This document shows positions 54,404-64,000 of a stretch of 64,000 bases of DNA, one piece after another. A program made the translations under genes and the position numbers. The notes beneath the pieces were generated by a model. It searched no databases, was not told where the DNA came from, and saw only the letters and a program-made list of their open reading frames with translations. The stretch's first letter is position 1. The number at the start of each line of letters is the position of its first letter. The stretch covers positions 548,501-612,500 of the forward strand of contig JACLAT010000046.1 in the NCBI GenBank assembly GCA_018105865.1, given 5' to 3'. This DNA is from Metaphire vulgaris. Taxonomy: Eukaryota; Annelida; Clitellata; Crassiclitellata; Megascolecidae.

Positions 54404-55514
54404 TAAGTAAGTAAGTAAAATCACGTAAACTTATACAGCGCCCTGGAAAGTAGCACATCAGTAGCTGCTTATTCTTATGCGCTTTATCTTTCTTAAGATA
54501 GCTTTAGACAAGGTGGTTTGTCGGCCGGGCAAGGGCCAGTGTATCTATGAGGCAGCGGGTCAGGTTGTTATTGCTCTGGAGGAAATGACTTTTCGAATAG
54601 GAATGTTTTAAGTTTAGATCTAAAGGCTTGAGGAGTTAGTGAAGGAGTTAAAGGAAATGACGATTCGGAGCTTATTGTTTGACCATGTCGTAGGCTGCGG
54701 AGGGAGGCTGGAATTGAGTTCCAAAGTTCTGGTGCGACGTATGAGAAAGCGCGGTTGCAGATTTTGAGTGATGACTGATTTAACGGGCGTGAAAGTGTGA
54801 GATGAGATGATGATCGTGTAGGTCGGGGAGGCTGAGCCGTTAAGAGTTTACGAAGGTAAACTGGTTTTGACGAATGAAGTGAACTGTAAGTAATCGTTAT
54901 TATCTTGTACTGGATACGTTCGCATATTTTAAGCCAATGTAGTGACTTCAGTATGGGCGAAATATGGCAGAACTTTGGTGATTTGGTTACTGCTCGGGCA
55001 AGTGCATTTTGAATTGATTGTAATTTGTTGATGGAGGTTTTTGGGAGGTTATAGTAAAGGGAGTTGCAGTAATCCAGTTTGGAATGGACTATTGAAGTGG
55101 CGATTGTGGATGCCGTTTTGGTGTCAAGGCAAGGACGTGTTTGTTGAGTAGGTTAGATAGCACGTAATTGTATTTGTCGATCAGTGATGGTAGGGTAGAT
55201 GGGGGGATGATGAGGAGGTCAGATGCTTTTATGCTTTCAGAGAATGCGGTTATATCAATTTTGTTAAGACGATGGAATGAATAGGTGCTGCAAAGAGGAT
55301 GAGGAGCTGGCGGGCAGATGCTTAGAATAGTGAAAATGGGGAAATGATCAAAAGGGGAGCATTGACTAGTGGCTGAGCATGGAAATAAAGATGAAGAAGC
55401 TGACGTTATAAGAAGATCTAAGGTGTGTCCGAAGGTGTGTGTTGGAAAAGTTATGTGCTGTGTGAGGTTTGTCTGTGTCAGTAGTTGCTTGAATTGAGTA
55501 GAGTTACAGTACAC
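54404..55514 (-). pseudogene. LINE family A with internal deletion of the RT
   Basis: On the minus strand the end of the endonuclease (TQHITFPTHTFGHTLDLLIT, then SLIDKYNYVLSNLLNKHVLA) is joined near 55110 directly to the last part of the RT (IVHSKLDYCNSLYYNLP, PRPTRSSSHLTLSRPLNQSS, AFSYVAPELWNSIPASL, AFRSKLKTFLFEKSFPP). The catalytic RT core is missing, and the frame stays open across the join except for one shift. The 3' region and AAGT tail follow to 54404. Motifs place family A among L2/CR1-like LINEs. This is the most informative family A copy here. Confidence 0.88.
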
Positions 55515-56269
55515 GTAGGATCATCTGTTTTGTCAACGCCACATCTACAGTACATAGATTTTCATGATTCATCAAGCTTTATTTGTTTTCAATTTGATCT
55601 TCACCGTTCAAGGATTTTGAAACTTAACTGTTTCCATTAGGCCTATACTAGACTAGAATCCGGTTTGTCACAGTTATCACAATTGGTTGTAGTCAATGTA
55701 GCAATTGAATGGTCTTTAAGTTTAGATATAAGAATTTTGCCAATCATTTTTGCATTTGGCCCGGGATGTCTTAACACCCCTGATGTAGGTCAACATTTCA
55801 CCCGAAGCTTAGTTGCCTAGACTCCTAGAGTGGACCTAACATTTATTCATAAGCACCAATCGCTCATTTCTTAGAACAAACGTAAAATAAATGGCAACAT
55901 TACTTTTATAATAGTTTTGTTCGATAATATGGAACAATATTAGTAGCATCTGTTCTCAACTTACTTATCAGCTTTAGATTTTAGACGAGGAAGGAAAGAG
56001 AACAGGATGATGATGATGATCAGAAACCAGTTAAACTCAAGTGGTTAACGGATGTATGCGAATTAACCACTTCGGTTGCGAGCATTTTTCCTATATTACA
56101 CTTCCCGAGCCCGGGTTATTTTTAGTAACGCGTTGTTATTTTTTCTATATGGTTCCAGCAAGCTATAATACAAAAAAACAACTTTGTTCCGGATGTATGC
56201 GAATTTATAAATAGAAACTTCTGAGGCTGAACATTATGATGAATTTTTATGCCAAAATTTCCGGGGACT
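55515..56269. other. No feature recognised
   Basis: No supportable gene. Confidence 0.4.
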
Positions 56270-56328
56270 TTGAAATTTCCGGAAGGAAGGGCAATTTTCC
56301 CCCGGAAACGGCCTAGATTAAACCCTGT
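56270..56328. mobile_element. Fragment of the CAGTGTTTAATCTAGG MITE family
   Basis: Right half only: TTTCCCCCGGAAACGGCCTA, then GATTAAACCCTG. Matches the end of the element at 57505-57691. Confidence 0.65.
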
Positions 56329-56329
56329 C

Positions 56330-56510
56330 CATAGCAATAACAACCTGACTCGCCGCCTCATAGATTCACTGACCTTTGCCCGGCCGACAAACCACCTTGC
56401 CTATAGTCATTTCAAGAAAAATAAGCACATAAGAATAAGCAACTACTAATGTACTACTTTCCAAAGCGCTATATAAATTTACAAGATTGTACTTACTTAC
56501 TTACTTAAAA
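56330..56510 (+). mobile_element. LINE family A, 3' end
   Basis: GCCCGGCCGACAAACCACC, AAGAATAAGCAACTACT and a terminal TTACTTACTTAC tail. Confidence 0.87.
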
Positions 56511-57147
56511 TATTTAAAATATCAATATAGTTGTATAGTTGTTGCTTAACCATTCGAAAATAATAATTAGTGACGACCTTATTTCCTTGTCAGGATTTTC
56601 CGAAGAAGTCGTGACCCTCCCCCTTTCGGCAAATGCTGGCTACGTCACTGGTTACTTCTATAATTTCCCTGCGTACTCTAATTTCGTTTAACACCAGGCT
56701 TAGAGCAAGAAGTGTGCATTTTTTTGCATTAAGTCAATTCTCATCCAAATGGGTGAGACGAATAAACAACGTGTCTAATTTGACCCCGTCTGTATGCAAA
56801 GCTAATTCCTTTGTCAAAATTTGAATCTTACACCTGAAAAGTATTAATAAAATTGTTAGTTGAACTTTTCAATTTGATTTATTCATTAGGGGGTCTATAT
56901 TAGAATCAAAAAGCAGGCTCTAGATATTCAGACTGGAAAATAACATCTGTGCGATCAGTATTTGTTCCTTCCTGGATTTTGACAGGCAATCAGTTACTGA
57001 TTTTGGCGTATGGGTGCTTTTGATTTGTGCCATTATAGTGACATGACATATTTGCCATTTGGATATAAAGTTAATTCATTCATTGAGGTTGTCGAAACTG
57101 AAGATGGCCTTGCACCATTGTATCGAGATACAGAGTAATAGATTAAT
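56511..57147. other. MITE terminus at 56651; otherwise nothing recognised
   Basis: GGCTACGTCACTGG near 56638-56651 is a CAGTGACGTAGCC-type right end. No gene seen. Confidence 0.45.
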
Positions 57148-57274
<127 letters not shown>

Positions 57275-57496
57275 TTTGAGTTGAATATCAAATACTGTTC
57301 AATCGAATTAATCTTATTTACTGTCAGTTTAAGCAAGATGCATAACAACAGCAAAGCGGAAGTAACGACTTCATATTTTTTCTAGCTCAGTAACGAACCG
57401 TATTATAAAAGCTATAGGGCCTAGAACATTTGGCGAAATAAGTTTATTAGAAGCACGTTTGCCTTATTTATTGGATTAACCCGAAATGGATCCTAG

Positions 57497-57699
57497 CCCA
57501 TAGCCAGTGTTTAATCTAGGCCGTTTCCAGGGGGTTCCCCTTTTCCTCCCGGAAATTTCAAATTCCCCCCGGAAATTTTGGAATACTACATGGACTAACA
57601 GCGGCCCCTAGCAGAATTCCCCCGGCTTTGTCAGTTCACACCCTGGCTTTTCAGTTTCCCCGCCGGAGTCAAGAGTCTAGATTAAACACTTCCCATAGC
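57497..57699. mobile_element. hAT-type MITE, 187 bp
   Basis: Body 57505-57691, ends CAGTGTTTAATCTAGGCC and TCTAGATTAAACACTT. Perfect duplication CCCATAGC at 57497-57504 and 57692-57699. Same family as 17300-17485, with CCCCCGGAAATTT words inside. Confidence 0.92.
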
Positions 57700-57936
57700 C
57701 CATAGCGAATGCTGTCATGTTAGCTGCAGCTAGTTGATCAAATATGCAATGGCAATTATTTGCCGCGGATTTATCTGGAGTTAATATTGTTCTAAGGGCA
57801 GCAATTATTGGGTGGAAGTTTGTTTTAGATAGTTATTACGGGTACCAAGTTTGCTCACTGTGGGACCTTATCTGGATCGCGCGATGACGTTCTGCAAATA
57901 GGAGAAATATTTGATATACAGTAACTATGCTTTGTG

Positions 57937-58144
57937 CGTGTGATCAGTGGCGGCTCTAGGATTTGGCAAGTGGGGGGGCCGTTGGGGGGGCAACTTCTAA
58001 TCATGGGGGGCCAACCATTTGTTGTTTAATGTATGTAGCATTAAGTATAGGGTCCCAACTGGGGGGCCACTGGGGGGGGGGCCAGGCAGTCAATAGGGGC
58101 ACGGGCCCCCCTGGCCCCCCGGTGGAGCCGCCACTGCGTGTGAT
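57937..58144. mobile_element. hAT-type MITE, GGCGGCTCC family, 192 bp
   Basis: Body 57945-58136, ends CAGTGGCGGCTCTAGG and GGAGCCGCCACTG. Perfect duplication CGTGTGAT at 57937-57944 and 58137-58144. The interior is G-rich and contains an unoccupied TTAA at the place where copy A of the 72-bp element sits in 7115-7319. Confidence 0.93.
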
Positions 58145-58569
58145 GTCTACTGCATGTGAGAGGAATAAGTCCTGTTTCTCATCAACGTTTCGCGCATGAA
58201 ATTTAGAAAGTTTATTTTATGATGGCCATATGATTAATCAACATACAGTATAACGCAATATAAATAATGCGAACAGAAACATGTCATTTTTTCGAAATAG
58301 GTCAAAACGAAGTTTGCTTCGAAACAAGTTAAAGCCGCCATCTTATCTAAATAGAACACAGATGCACAGATGATTATCACTGTGGGTGTCTGTACAGTAG
58401 ATGGTATTTGCTCAATAATTAATCATGCATCTTTGACAACAGTAGAGCCGATAAATTTGCTATTAATTTATAATAAAGCAGTATACAGGGTGTCTACGAA
58501 AAAAAACCCCAGCAGGAAAACTTTGATTTATTTATTTTAGTATATAATGAGCCCACATTCTATGAATAT
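58145..58569. other. No feature recognised
   Basis: No supportable gene. Confidence 0.4.
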
Positions 58570-58710
58570 ACAGTAGGAATGCGCAGATATAGGCCTATCC
58601 GTACCCGAGGGTATACCCTATTCGTACCCGCGGGTACGGGTAGGGTATGGTACGCATTTTTCGGGTACGGGTATAGCGATACGGGTACGGGTATACCCGT
58701 TTTTACCCGA
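58570..58710. repeat. Palindromic GGGTACGGGTA repeat block
   Basis: Dense copies of CGGGTACGGGTA and its complement TACCCGTACCCG-like words, potentially strongly folding. Possibly a small hAT element of the kind rich in GGGTACCC, but termini and duplication are not clear. Confidence 0.6.
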
Positions 58711-59126
58711 AAAAATTATATTTTCACTTCTCACTACTATAGCAAATTAGCAATGCAGTAATAGAAAAAAATGTTATTGAGTAAAGTGTATTAGTGTAAC
58801 TAGTACATCTCGTTCAGTTTGTCAGACAGTTATACAGTATGCCACTACATGCATTTTACTTACTGTAAGCATAAAGGAAATACATATAACGTCATCTGAC
58901 ATCATCAGTAAAGTAGTGTATAATATAATAAATCTATGATTATAATGGCGTCCTATGACTCCTCCAGCGAGAAAGTTCCTTTAGTAAATCGTTTTGTTGT
59001 TTAACTTCAGCTCTAATGCCTGCTCATAGCTAAACTATATCTACTAGATATTTTAAACAAGCCCATCGAGTATTCTAGAAGTTCTAATCCATGTCCGACA
59101 TTCATGTAGGCTTAGGCTAGTTGACT
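58711..59126. other. No feature recognised
   Basis: AT-rich, no supportable gene. Confidence 0.4.
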
Positions 59127-59312
59127 AAATGTGGATGACCTCTCTGTTAGAGTCTGTTGAATTTCGTCAGAGTATCGGGGTTGAAGATATTGCCTGCCTA
59201 TAGGCCTGTACACCTAACCGCCGCAGTGCGTGAATGGCTCTCCACAGTGCGGAAATGGCTATCCGCAGTGCGGAGATGCCACTTACTGTTATTATTATTA
59301 TTAGTAGTAGTA

Positions 59313-59364
<52 letters not shown>

Positions 59365-59381
59365 ACGTAGTAGCAGTAGTG

Positions 59382-59412
<31 letters not shown>

Positions 59413-60055
59413 TAGTAGTATTTGTTATTATTATAGTAGATTTTTGAAATAATTTGCATAATATCGATTCAAATGACTCACGATTTTTCGTGGCATTTCG
59501 AATGATCTAGAATCAAAGTGATACAGAATATATTTCCTACTCTAGTACGGTTTGACGCAATGGAGATGGGGACACAAGAAAATGTGGATTGAATTCGTTT
59601 CATCACTCTTCTGAATTTTTGCATATCTATAGCCTACTGCACAATAGTACTTTAGTACCTTAGTAGTACAATAGTACTACTAAGGCGTAAACGTGGATGG
59701 CCCCTCTGTTAGAGTCTGTTGAATTTCATGAGAATATCGGGGTTGAAGATATTGCTTGCCTATAGGCCTATAGACCTAACCGCCGCAGTGAAGATAACCG
59801 CAGCAGTGCGGAGAGCCATCCACGGATGGCTGTCCGCACTGCGGAAATGGCTGTCCGCAGTGCGGGGATGGCTGTGACGCAGTTCTCCGTTCTTTCGGAA
59901 AGGTATCAAGCAGGGTTTCAATTTTATAATATTTTTGTGGTCTATTAAACCTGCGATACAAGAAACCAGCTATCTTAAGACCCTTCCTATCTCTCGATCG
60001 ACTTTTTAGGCAAATGACAGAGAATAGATTTCTGAAAGATTTTGTATAATGTCGA
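59127..60055. repeat. Dispersed repeat R2, copy 2, with duplicated insert and (TAG)n
   Basis: Contains a duplicated segment (59127-59275 and 59687-59850; landmarks GAGTCTGTTGAATTTC and GGGGTTGAAGATATTGC), a TAG array at 59290-59430, block B at 59461-59515, and block A of R2 from 59525 to 60055 split by the second duplicated segment. Short tandem units with the core CCGCAGTGCGG occur at 59221-59275 and 59771-59875. Confidence 0.8.
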
Positions 60056-60170
60056 AAGATCTGTCGAGAGATCTGTCGACAGGTCTCTCGATAGATCTCT
60101 TGATAGATGTCTCTTGATAGATGTCTCTTGATATATGTCTCTTGATATATGTCTCTTGATAGATGTTTCG
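60050..60170. repeat. Minisatellite of TCTCTTGATAGATG units
   Basis: About eight 14-bp units. The minus-strand frame through it is a periodic artefact. Confidence 0.92.
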
Positions 60171-60669
60171 AGAGCGATCGAGGGAAAAGCCGCGTATCAA
60201 GATATCTGGTTCATTATAGGCCTTCAACAGGTTTTATAGACATCAAAAACAAGTTTTATAATAATTATTCGCTGTGTGAGAGTAGCGCATTGAAGGTCTG
60301 TTGAGTAGCCTAGAAGGTATATAGACCCTAGATATGTAAAAATCTAATCGATTTGATGAAATTCTGCGACAAAATTCACATTTCCCTTTTGTTCCATCTT
60401 CATTGCTTTGAACTTTGCAAATACTGTATCATCAATAATATCATTCTCAATTTCCATCTACAGAGTTTGAAATAGAGCACATCAAGCTCCTATTCGGATA
60501 ATATTCTACGCGTCCTTAACGTGTCGAAATCAGTTGACCCTCAAGCCCGGCCAAAACGGCAAACACCCCGAGCGACCAGCAGCCAATAACCAAACCGAAA
60601 AGAAAGGAGAAGATGTGTGTGTGTGTTAATAAGTTTACTTAGAGACGCATCCGTAACAAAGACGATGAG
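60171..60669. other. No feature recognised
   Basis: No supportable gene. Confidence 0.4.
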
Positions 60670-60835
60670 CGTCTGCAAAAACCATGCACAATACTGTAAA
60701 TAAATTAGCAATAGAAGCAGAAAGAAGAGGTTTAAAGATCAATATAAAAAGACCTTCTGCATGGTGATTACCAAGAACAAAGTAACACCCACATGCAAAA
60801 TAAGACTAAGCGGCAATTGTAAACACATATTATGA
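60670..60835 (+). pseudogene. RTE-clade LINE fragment
   Basis: Frames give AERRGLKINIK, then TFCMVITKNKVTPTCKIRL with one shift, matching the segment of the RTE copy near 49200. Only this piece of the RT remains. Confidence 0.75.
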
Positions 60836-60866
60836 ACTCTAGTCGACCCGGGTCCTAAACCTGCGG

Positions 60867-61020
60867 ATTGTGTAACGTTACGATGAATTTAAGTGTAAAT
60901 GTTACCTTAGTCGAGTAATCTACGTGTAACGTTACACCAGGTTACACTGAAGTGTATACCGAGAAAATGTTGTGTAACGTTACGATGAATTTATGTAAAT
61001 GTTACCTAGTCGAGTAACCT
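60867..61020. repeat. Direct repeat pair with GTGTAACGTTACAC palindrome
   Basis: A 50-bp unit with GTGTAACGTTACGATGAATT occurs at about 60870 and 60972. Between them lies the perfect palindrome GTGTAACGTTACAC. Confidence 0.85.
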
Positions 61021-61374
61021 ATATTGTATGAAATCAGGAAATAGCAGTGAAAAGAATTAATAATCAATAATAAATAAGCCTGAGGTTCTATAGAAATAAT
61101 ACATAGATGATAAATACCAAAATAGCGTAGAGAAGCAAAGAAACAAGTATTCGATATATGGCGCAAGACGTTAAGGAAAGGAAGCAATATTAAGATAGTG
61201 AGTTTAGCACACCTTTCTTTCGCCGGTTTAGAACTCCCTAAATAGCGGTACAGGTTTTGCATGCAACGCAATGTTAATATAACCCTACTTTTGCTTTCTG
61301 TGTAAACTTACTCTTTGCTTTGTTATGTTGCTTTGTACTTTTGTATATTGTATGTATCCACTATTCCACTTTAA
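61021..61374. other. No feature recognised
   Basis: No supportable gene. Confidence 0.4.
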
Positions 61375-61740
61375 AACAATTCGGGGGAAACTTAAACCAA
61401 GTTTTTCCGAATTTACACCAAGGCCTCCCCGACCCACACGATCGTCATCTCATCTCACTTTTTCACGTCCGCTAAATCAATCATCTCTGAAAAGGTGCAG
61501 CCGTGCCTTCTCATACGCCGCGACTGAACTTTACAACTCGATCCCAGCTTCCCACCGCACACTTGGACACTTTCAAACAATAAAATCTGAATCCTCATTT
61601 CCTATAATTCCTGCATTATCTCCTCAAGTCTTCAGGTCTAAGCTTAAATCATTTCTTTTTCTGAGATCATTTCCTCCATAGATAGCTGTAACAACCTGGC
61701 CTCACTGCCCTTCGGATATCGACTATTGCCTGGCTGATCA
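61375..61740 (+). pseudogene. LINE family A, RT C-terminus
   Basis: Open frame to 61681: PRPPRPTRSSSHLTFSRPLN, then AFSYAATELYNSIPASH and SPQVFRSKLKSFLFLRSFPP with a stop. Very close to the family A copy at 54404-55514. The usual 3' tail is truncated or diverged after 61740. Confidence 0.87.
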
Positions 61741-62389
61741 TTAACCCAGGGGTTAAATTGAGTCGGATATTGCCGGATCTCCGATACGAGACGTCTGGCA
61801 AGAGATCCAGTACGTCCGGCATCAAATCCGGAACGTACTTTTATTCATTGTGATCTTGTATTGTTTACTTTAGCACTTTGCATGCACGGGTAAGAAAAAA
61901 CGTGAACTGTACTCTATATGTTCGTTTAATGAATAAAAAAGTTGTGAGAAAATTGTGTGCCCGGAGGAAAAATAAGAAGATCCGGCACCACTGAAGAAGT
62001 AATAAATTGACCACTCAATCAATCAAATCAATCAAATCAAATTTATTTCTCAACATTTCAAGTGTAGACAGCTTAACTATAGTATAAACCATGAACAACT
62101 GTATACCTGAACAGAAATATGTTGAATAATTTGTCAACATCAAATTTGTGCAAATAACAAAAATGTAATAATCTAGTAATAATATTAATTAATGATAATA
62201 TAAAGTAGATCTAGGTAATATAAAAAAGTATTATATACGTTTATATAGTCAATACTATAATTCGCATACATAAAAAGTACAGAAATCAGTCGAGAAAAAG
62301 GGTTGGCCTAAGGGATTTGCATCCCGTAAAATTGGCCAACCTCAAAGTTTATAATTACATGACATATAAAAGATGAAAATTAGGAGTTA
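61741..62389. other. No feature recognised
   Basis: AT-rich; short CAATCAAAT repeats near 62020-62040. Confidence 0.4.
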
Positions 62390-62960
62390 TTTAGGAATCA
62401 AGTAGGAAGTGGTTTACTTCTAGGAATTTTACAGAAGATTTTTGGGTTAAGGTAGTGCCATCTATCTTTATTGGATCAAGATTGTACAAATGAGATTTTA
62501 GATGGAAATGTATGAAATTGGTTTTTTCAAGATTAAGAGCTAGTTTGTTTATTTTAAACCAATTTGATATTTTTAATAATTCAGAATTGACAATGGCAAT
62601 CAAATCTCTCAAGTTTTTGTGACTACCAAATAAGTTAGTGTCATCAGCAAATAATAAAAATTTAAATGGTGTTGATGTATTAGGTAAATCATTAATAAAA
62701 CGTAAGAAGAGAAGAGGTCCTATAATATAGATCTCTGGGGTACTCCATATTTGATGTCTTTGATGTCAGAATTTTGAGAGTTTACCCTAGTAAATTGTTT
62801 ACGGTTAGTTAGGCATTTGGAAAAGCAAGTTATAGAGATAGACCTTTAATTCCATAGTATTCAAGTTTTATTAGTAATATTTTATGATCTATTACATCAA
62901 ACGCTTTTTTAAGTCTAGAAAAATACCTATTGAGTGGTTGTGAGATTCAAAGTTTGATTG
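62390..62960 (-). pseudogene. LINE reverse transcriptase fragment, Jockey/CR1-like
   Basis: Reading the minus strand: a KAFDVIDH block near 62900, ILGPLLFL and LPNTSTPFKFLLFADDTNLF with the FADD catalytic motif near 62640-62700, then DLIAIVNSELLKISNWFKIN and LALNLEKTNFIHF. This spacing is that of Jockey/CR1-group RTs and is a different family from A and B. Frames are broken and both ends are missing. Confidence 0.8.
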
Positions 62961-62969
62961 CATTATCCT

Positions 62970-63078
62970 TTCCCATAGTTATTTAAAGAAAGGCTGAGCG
63001 CCTAAGAATAAGCAGCTATTGTTGTGCTGCTTTCCAAAGCGCTATATAAATCCACAAGATTTTACTTACTTACTTAGT
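62970..63078 (+). mobile_element. LINE family A, 3' tail
   Basis: GCCTAAGAATAAGCAGCTAT, GCGCTATATAAATCCACAAG and a TTAC tail. Confidence 0.83.
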
Positions 63079-63351
63079 ACTTACCTTAGTTAATTAACCA
63101 CATCCGATTGCTATAATTGCATTTCATTGTGGCCAAAATCAAAGAGGTCAGTGCCTTCATAATAATCTATTAGGCTACATTCCAAATCTCTATATGACAA
63201 TTACAAATTATTAGTCATGTTACAAATTCAAGATATGCTTCTGCGGAAGTTTAAGCCAATCAATGACTGATTAATTACACAACGAGCACTTACAGGTTCA
63301 TCTACAGAAGAAATACAAAGAAAGGTAAAAGGTAAAAAATAGAAGTCTTCA
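63079..63351. other. 3' flank of the kelch gene
   Basis: Presumed 3' untranslated region of the minus-strand kelch gene; no clear AATAAA was identified near the stop. Confidence 0.35.
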
Positions 63352-64000
63352 TCAGATTTGTTTTACCAAAAATTCCAATTTGCCAAAGGCACCCACTTCA
63401 AAAGGCTGAGGTAATTTAGCGTGGTGTTTCCAGTCAATCGGTTTGTCGTTCAAGAAATTCACAATAGGAACAAATCTGACGTCGTCTCGAAGATTACCAT
63501 TTGAATCTTTGCCTCCAATGACAAAAAGTCTTTCATTATGAACAGCCACACCAAAACGCCTTACTTCAGTCTTAAATTGATCTCTCACTTCGAAAGTTTC
63601 TCTGTCAAAATTGTACAAAAAACAACTCTCATTTCTCAGCAAAATGACATAATTTTTAAACAAAGCTGCACGCAAAAATGCTGAATTTCCAGGCATTGGG
63701 TTTGTTAGGATAGTACAAGTATTGAACTTCGTGTTATACTCTTGAACGCTGTTCACAGCTTTGCGCTGGGCATTCATTCCGCCAAAGATATAGAGTGATG
63801 CCTTATAAGGTACACAATTTCTAGCATGATGAACAGCGTAAGCTAGTTTTCCAACAATGAAACATTTAGCGTTAACTGCGTCATAAGCCTCAACGTCATC
63901 ATATGCGTCGTAAGGATAGGATCTCATTCCGCCGCAAATGTACAGAATGTGATCGACGAACGCCACACTGTGGCTTGATCTGCCTTTGATCAAGGAAGCG
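63352..64000 (-). CDS. Kelch-repeat protein, C-terminal part, runs off the window
   Basis: The open frame continues past the window edge, so the start is not visible. It encodes at least four kelch blades: HSVAFVDHILYICGG, ASLYIFGG, FKNYVILL and ERLFVIGGK, then the C-terminal WKHHAKLPQP. The order and wording match the kelch protein at 25036-26004 (VRDQFKTEV against MRDQFKTDV; HHAKLPQP against HHAKLPKP), so they are paralogues on the same strand about 38 kb apart. A propeller of this kind binds partner proteins; whether a BTB domain precedes it cannot be seen. Confidence 0.85.
   Translation of the reverse strand, partial: ASLIKGRSSHSVAFVDHILYICGGMRSYPYDAYDDVEAYDAVNAKCFIVGKLAYAVHHARNCVPYKASLYIFGGMNAQRKAVNSVQEYNTKFNTCTILTNPMPGNSAFLRAALFKNYVILLRNESCFLYNFDRETFEVRDQFKTEVRRFGVAVHNERLFVIGGKDSNGNLRDDVRFVPIVNFLNDKPIDWKHHAKLPQPFEVGAFGKLEFLVKQI

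Overview
The window looks like gene-poor, repeat-rich DNA from an animal nuclear genome, most likely a marine invertebrate. The evidence is intron-containing genes of metazoan families (a heterochromatin protein 1 type chromoshadow protein, an immunoglobulin-domain membrane receptor, CARD-domain exons, kelch-repeat proteins and C2H2 zinc fingers), many non-LTR retrotransposons of RTE and L2/CR1-like types, many hAT-type elements with 8-bp target duplications, tRNA-derived SINEs and long AT, ATT and GT microsatellites. The palindrome TAGGCCTA occurs about 20 times, far above chance. The phylum cannot be settled from sequence alone; an invertebrate deuterostome would fit. No bacterial operon, rRNA gene, CRISPR array or virus is seen.

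Host genes. All convincing host coding sequence lies on the minus strand except the zinc-finger block. (1) 13748-15403: a three-exon gene for a 112-residue chromoshadow-domain protein without a chromodomain; its exon phases match at both junctions. (2) 25036-26004 and 63352-64000: two paralogous kelch-repeat reading frames, the second running off the window. (3) 35157-35520 and 38904-39222: two paralogous CARD exons, each ending at a phase-1 splice donor. (4) 42985-47512: an immunoglobulin receptor with three Ig exons and a transmembrane exon, every internal exon being phase 1-1, plus a possible signal-peptide exon. (5) 10874-11880, plus strand: about eleven C2H2 fingers broken by small indels. 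CARD, Ig and kelch genes lying close together suggest an immunity-related neighbourhood, but that is inference.

Mobile DNA fills most of the rest. RTE-clade LINE remnants lie at 11885-12800, 28436-31260 (an inverted, twin-primed-looking copy), 36531-38604 and 48560-49870. Two L2/CR1-like families appear mainly as 3' ends: family A with a TTAC tail and family B with an ATT or AACT tail. At least twelve hAT-type insertions keep a perfect 8-bp target duplication, several nested in one another. A 582-bp piggyBac-like element sits at 26371-26952.

Three items deserve most attention. First, a 72-bp element with CCCC ends is present four times, three of them between intact TTAA duplications; two of its insertions can be compared with empty sites in this same window. 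Second, two defective copies of a transposon with CACTRGT-type inverted ends carry an unnamed protein family marked by ERFHQ[DE]I and RYQG[RK]W; one is interrupted by a hAT MITE. Third, the chromoshadow-only gene, which is assembled here from three short exons.
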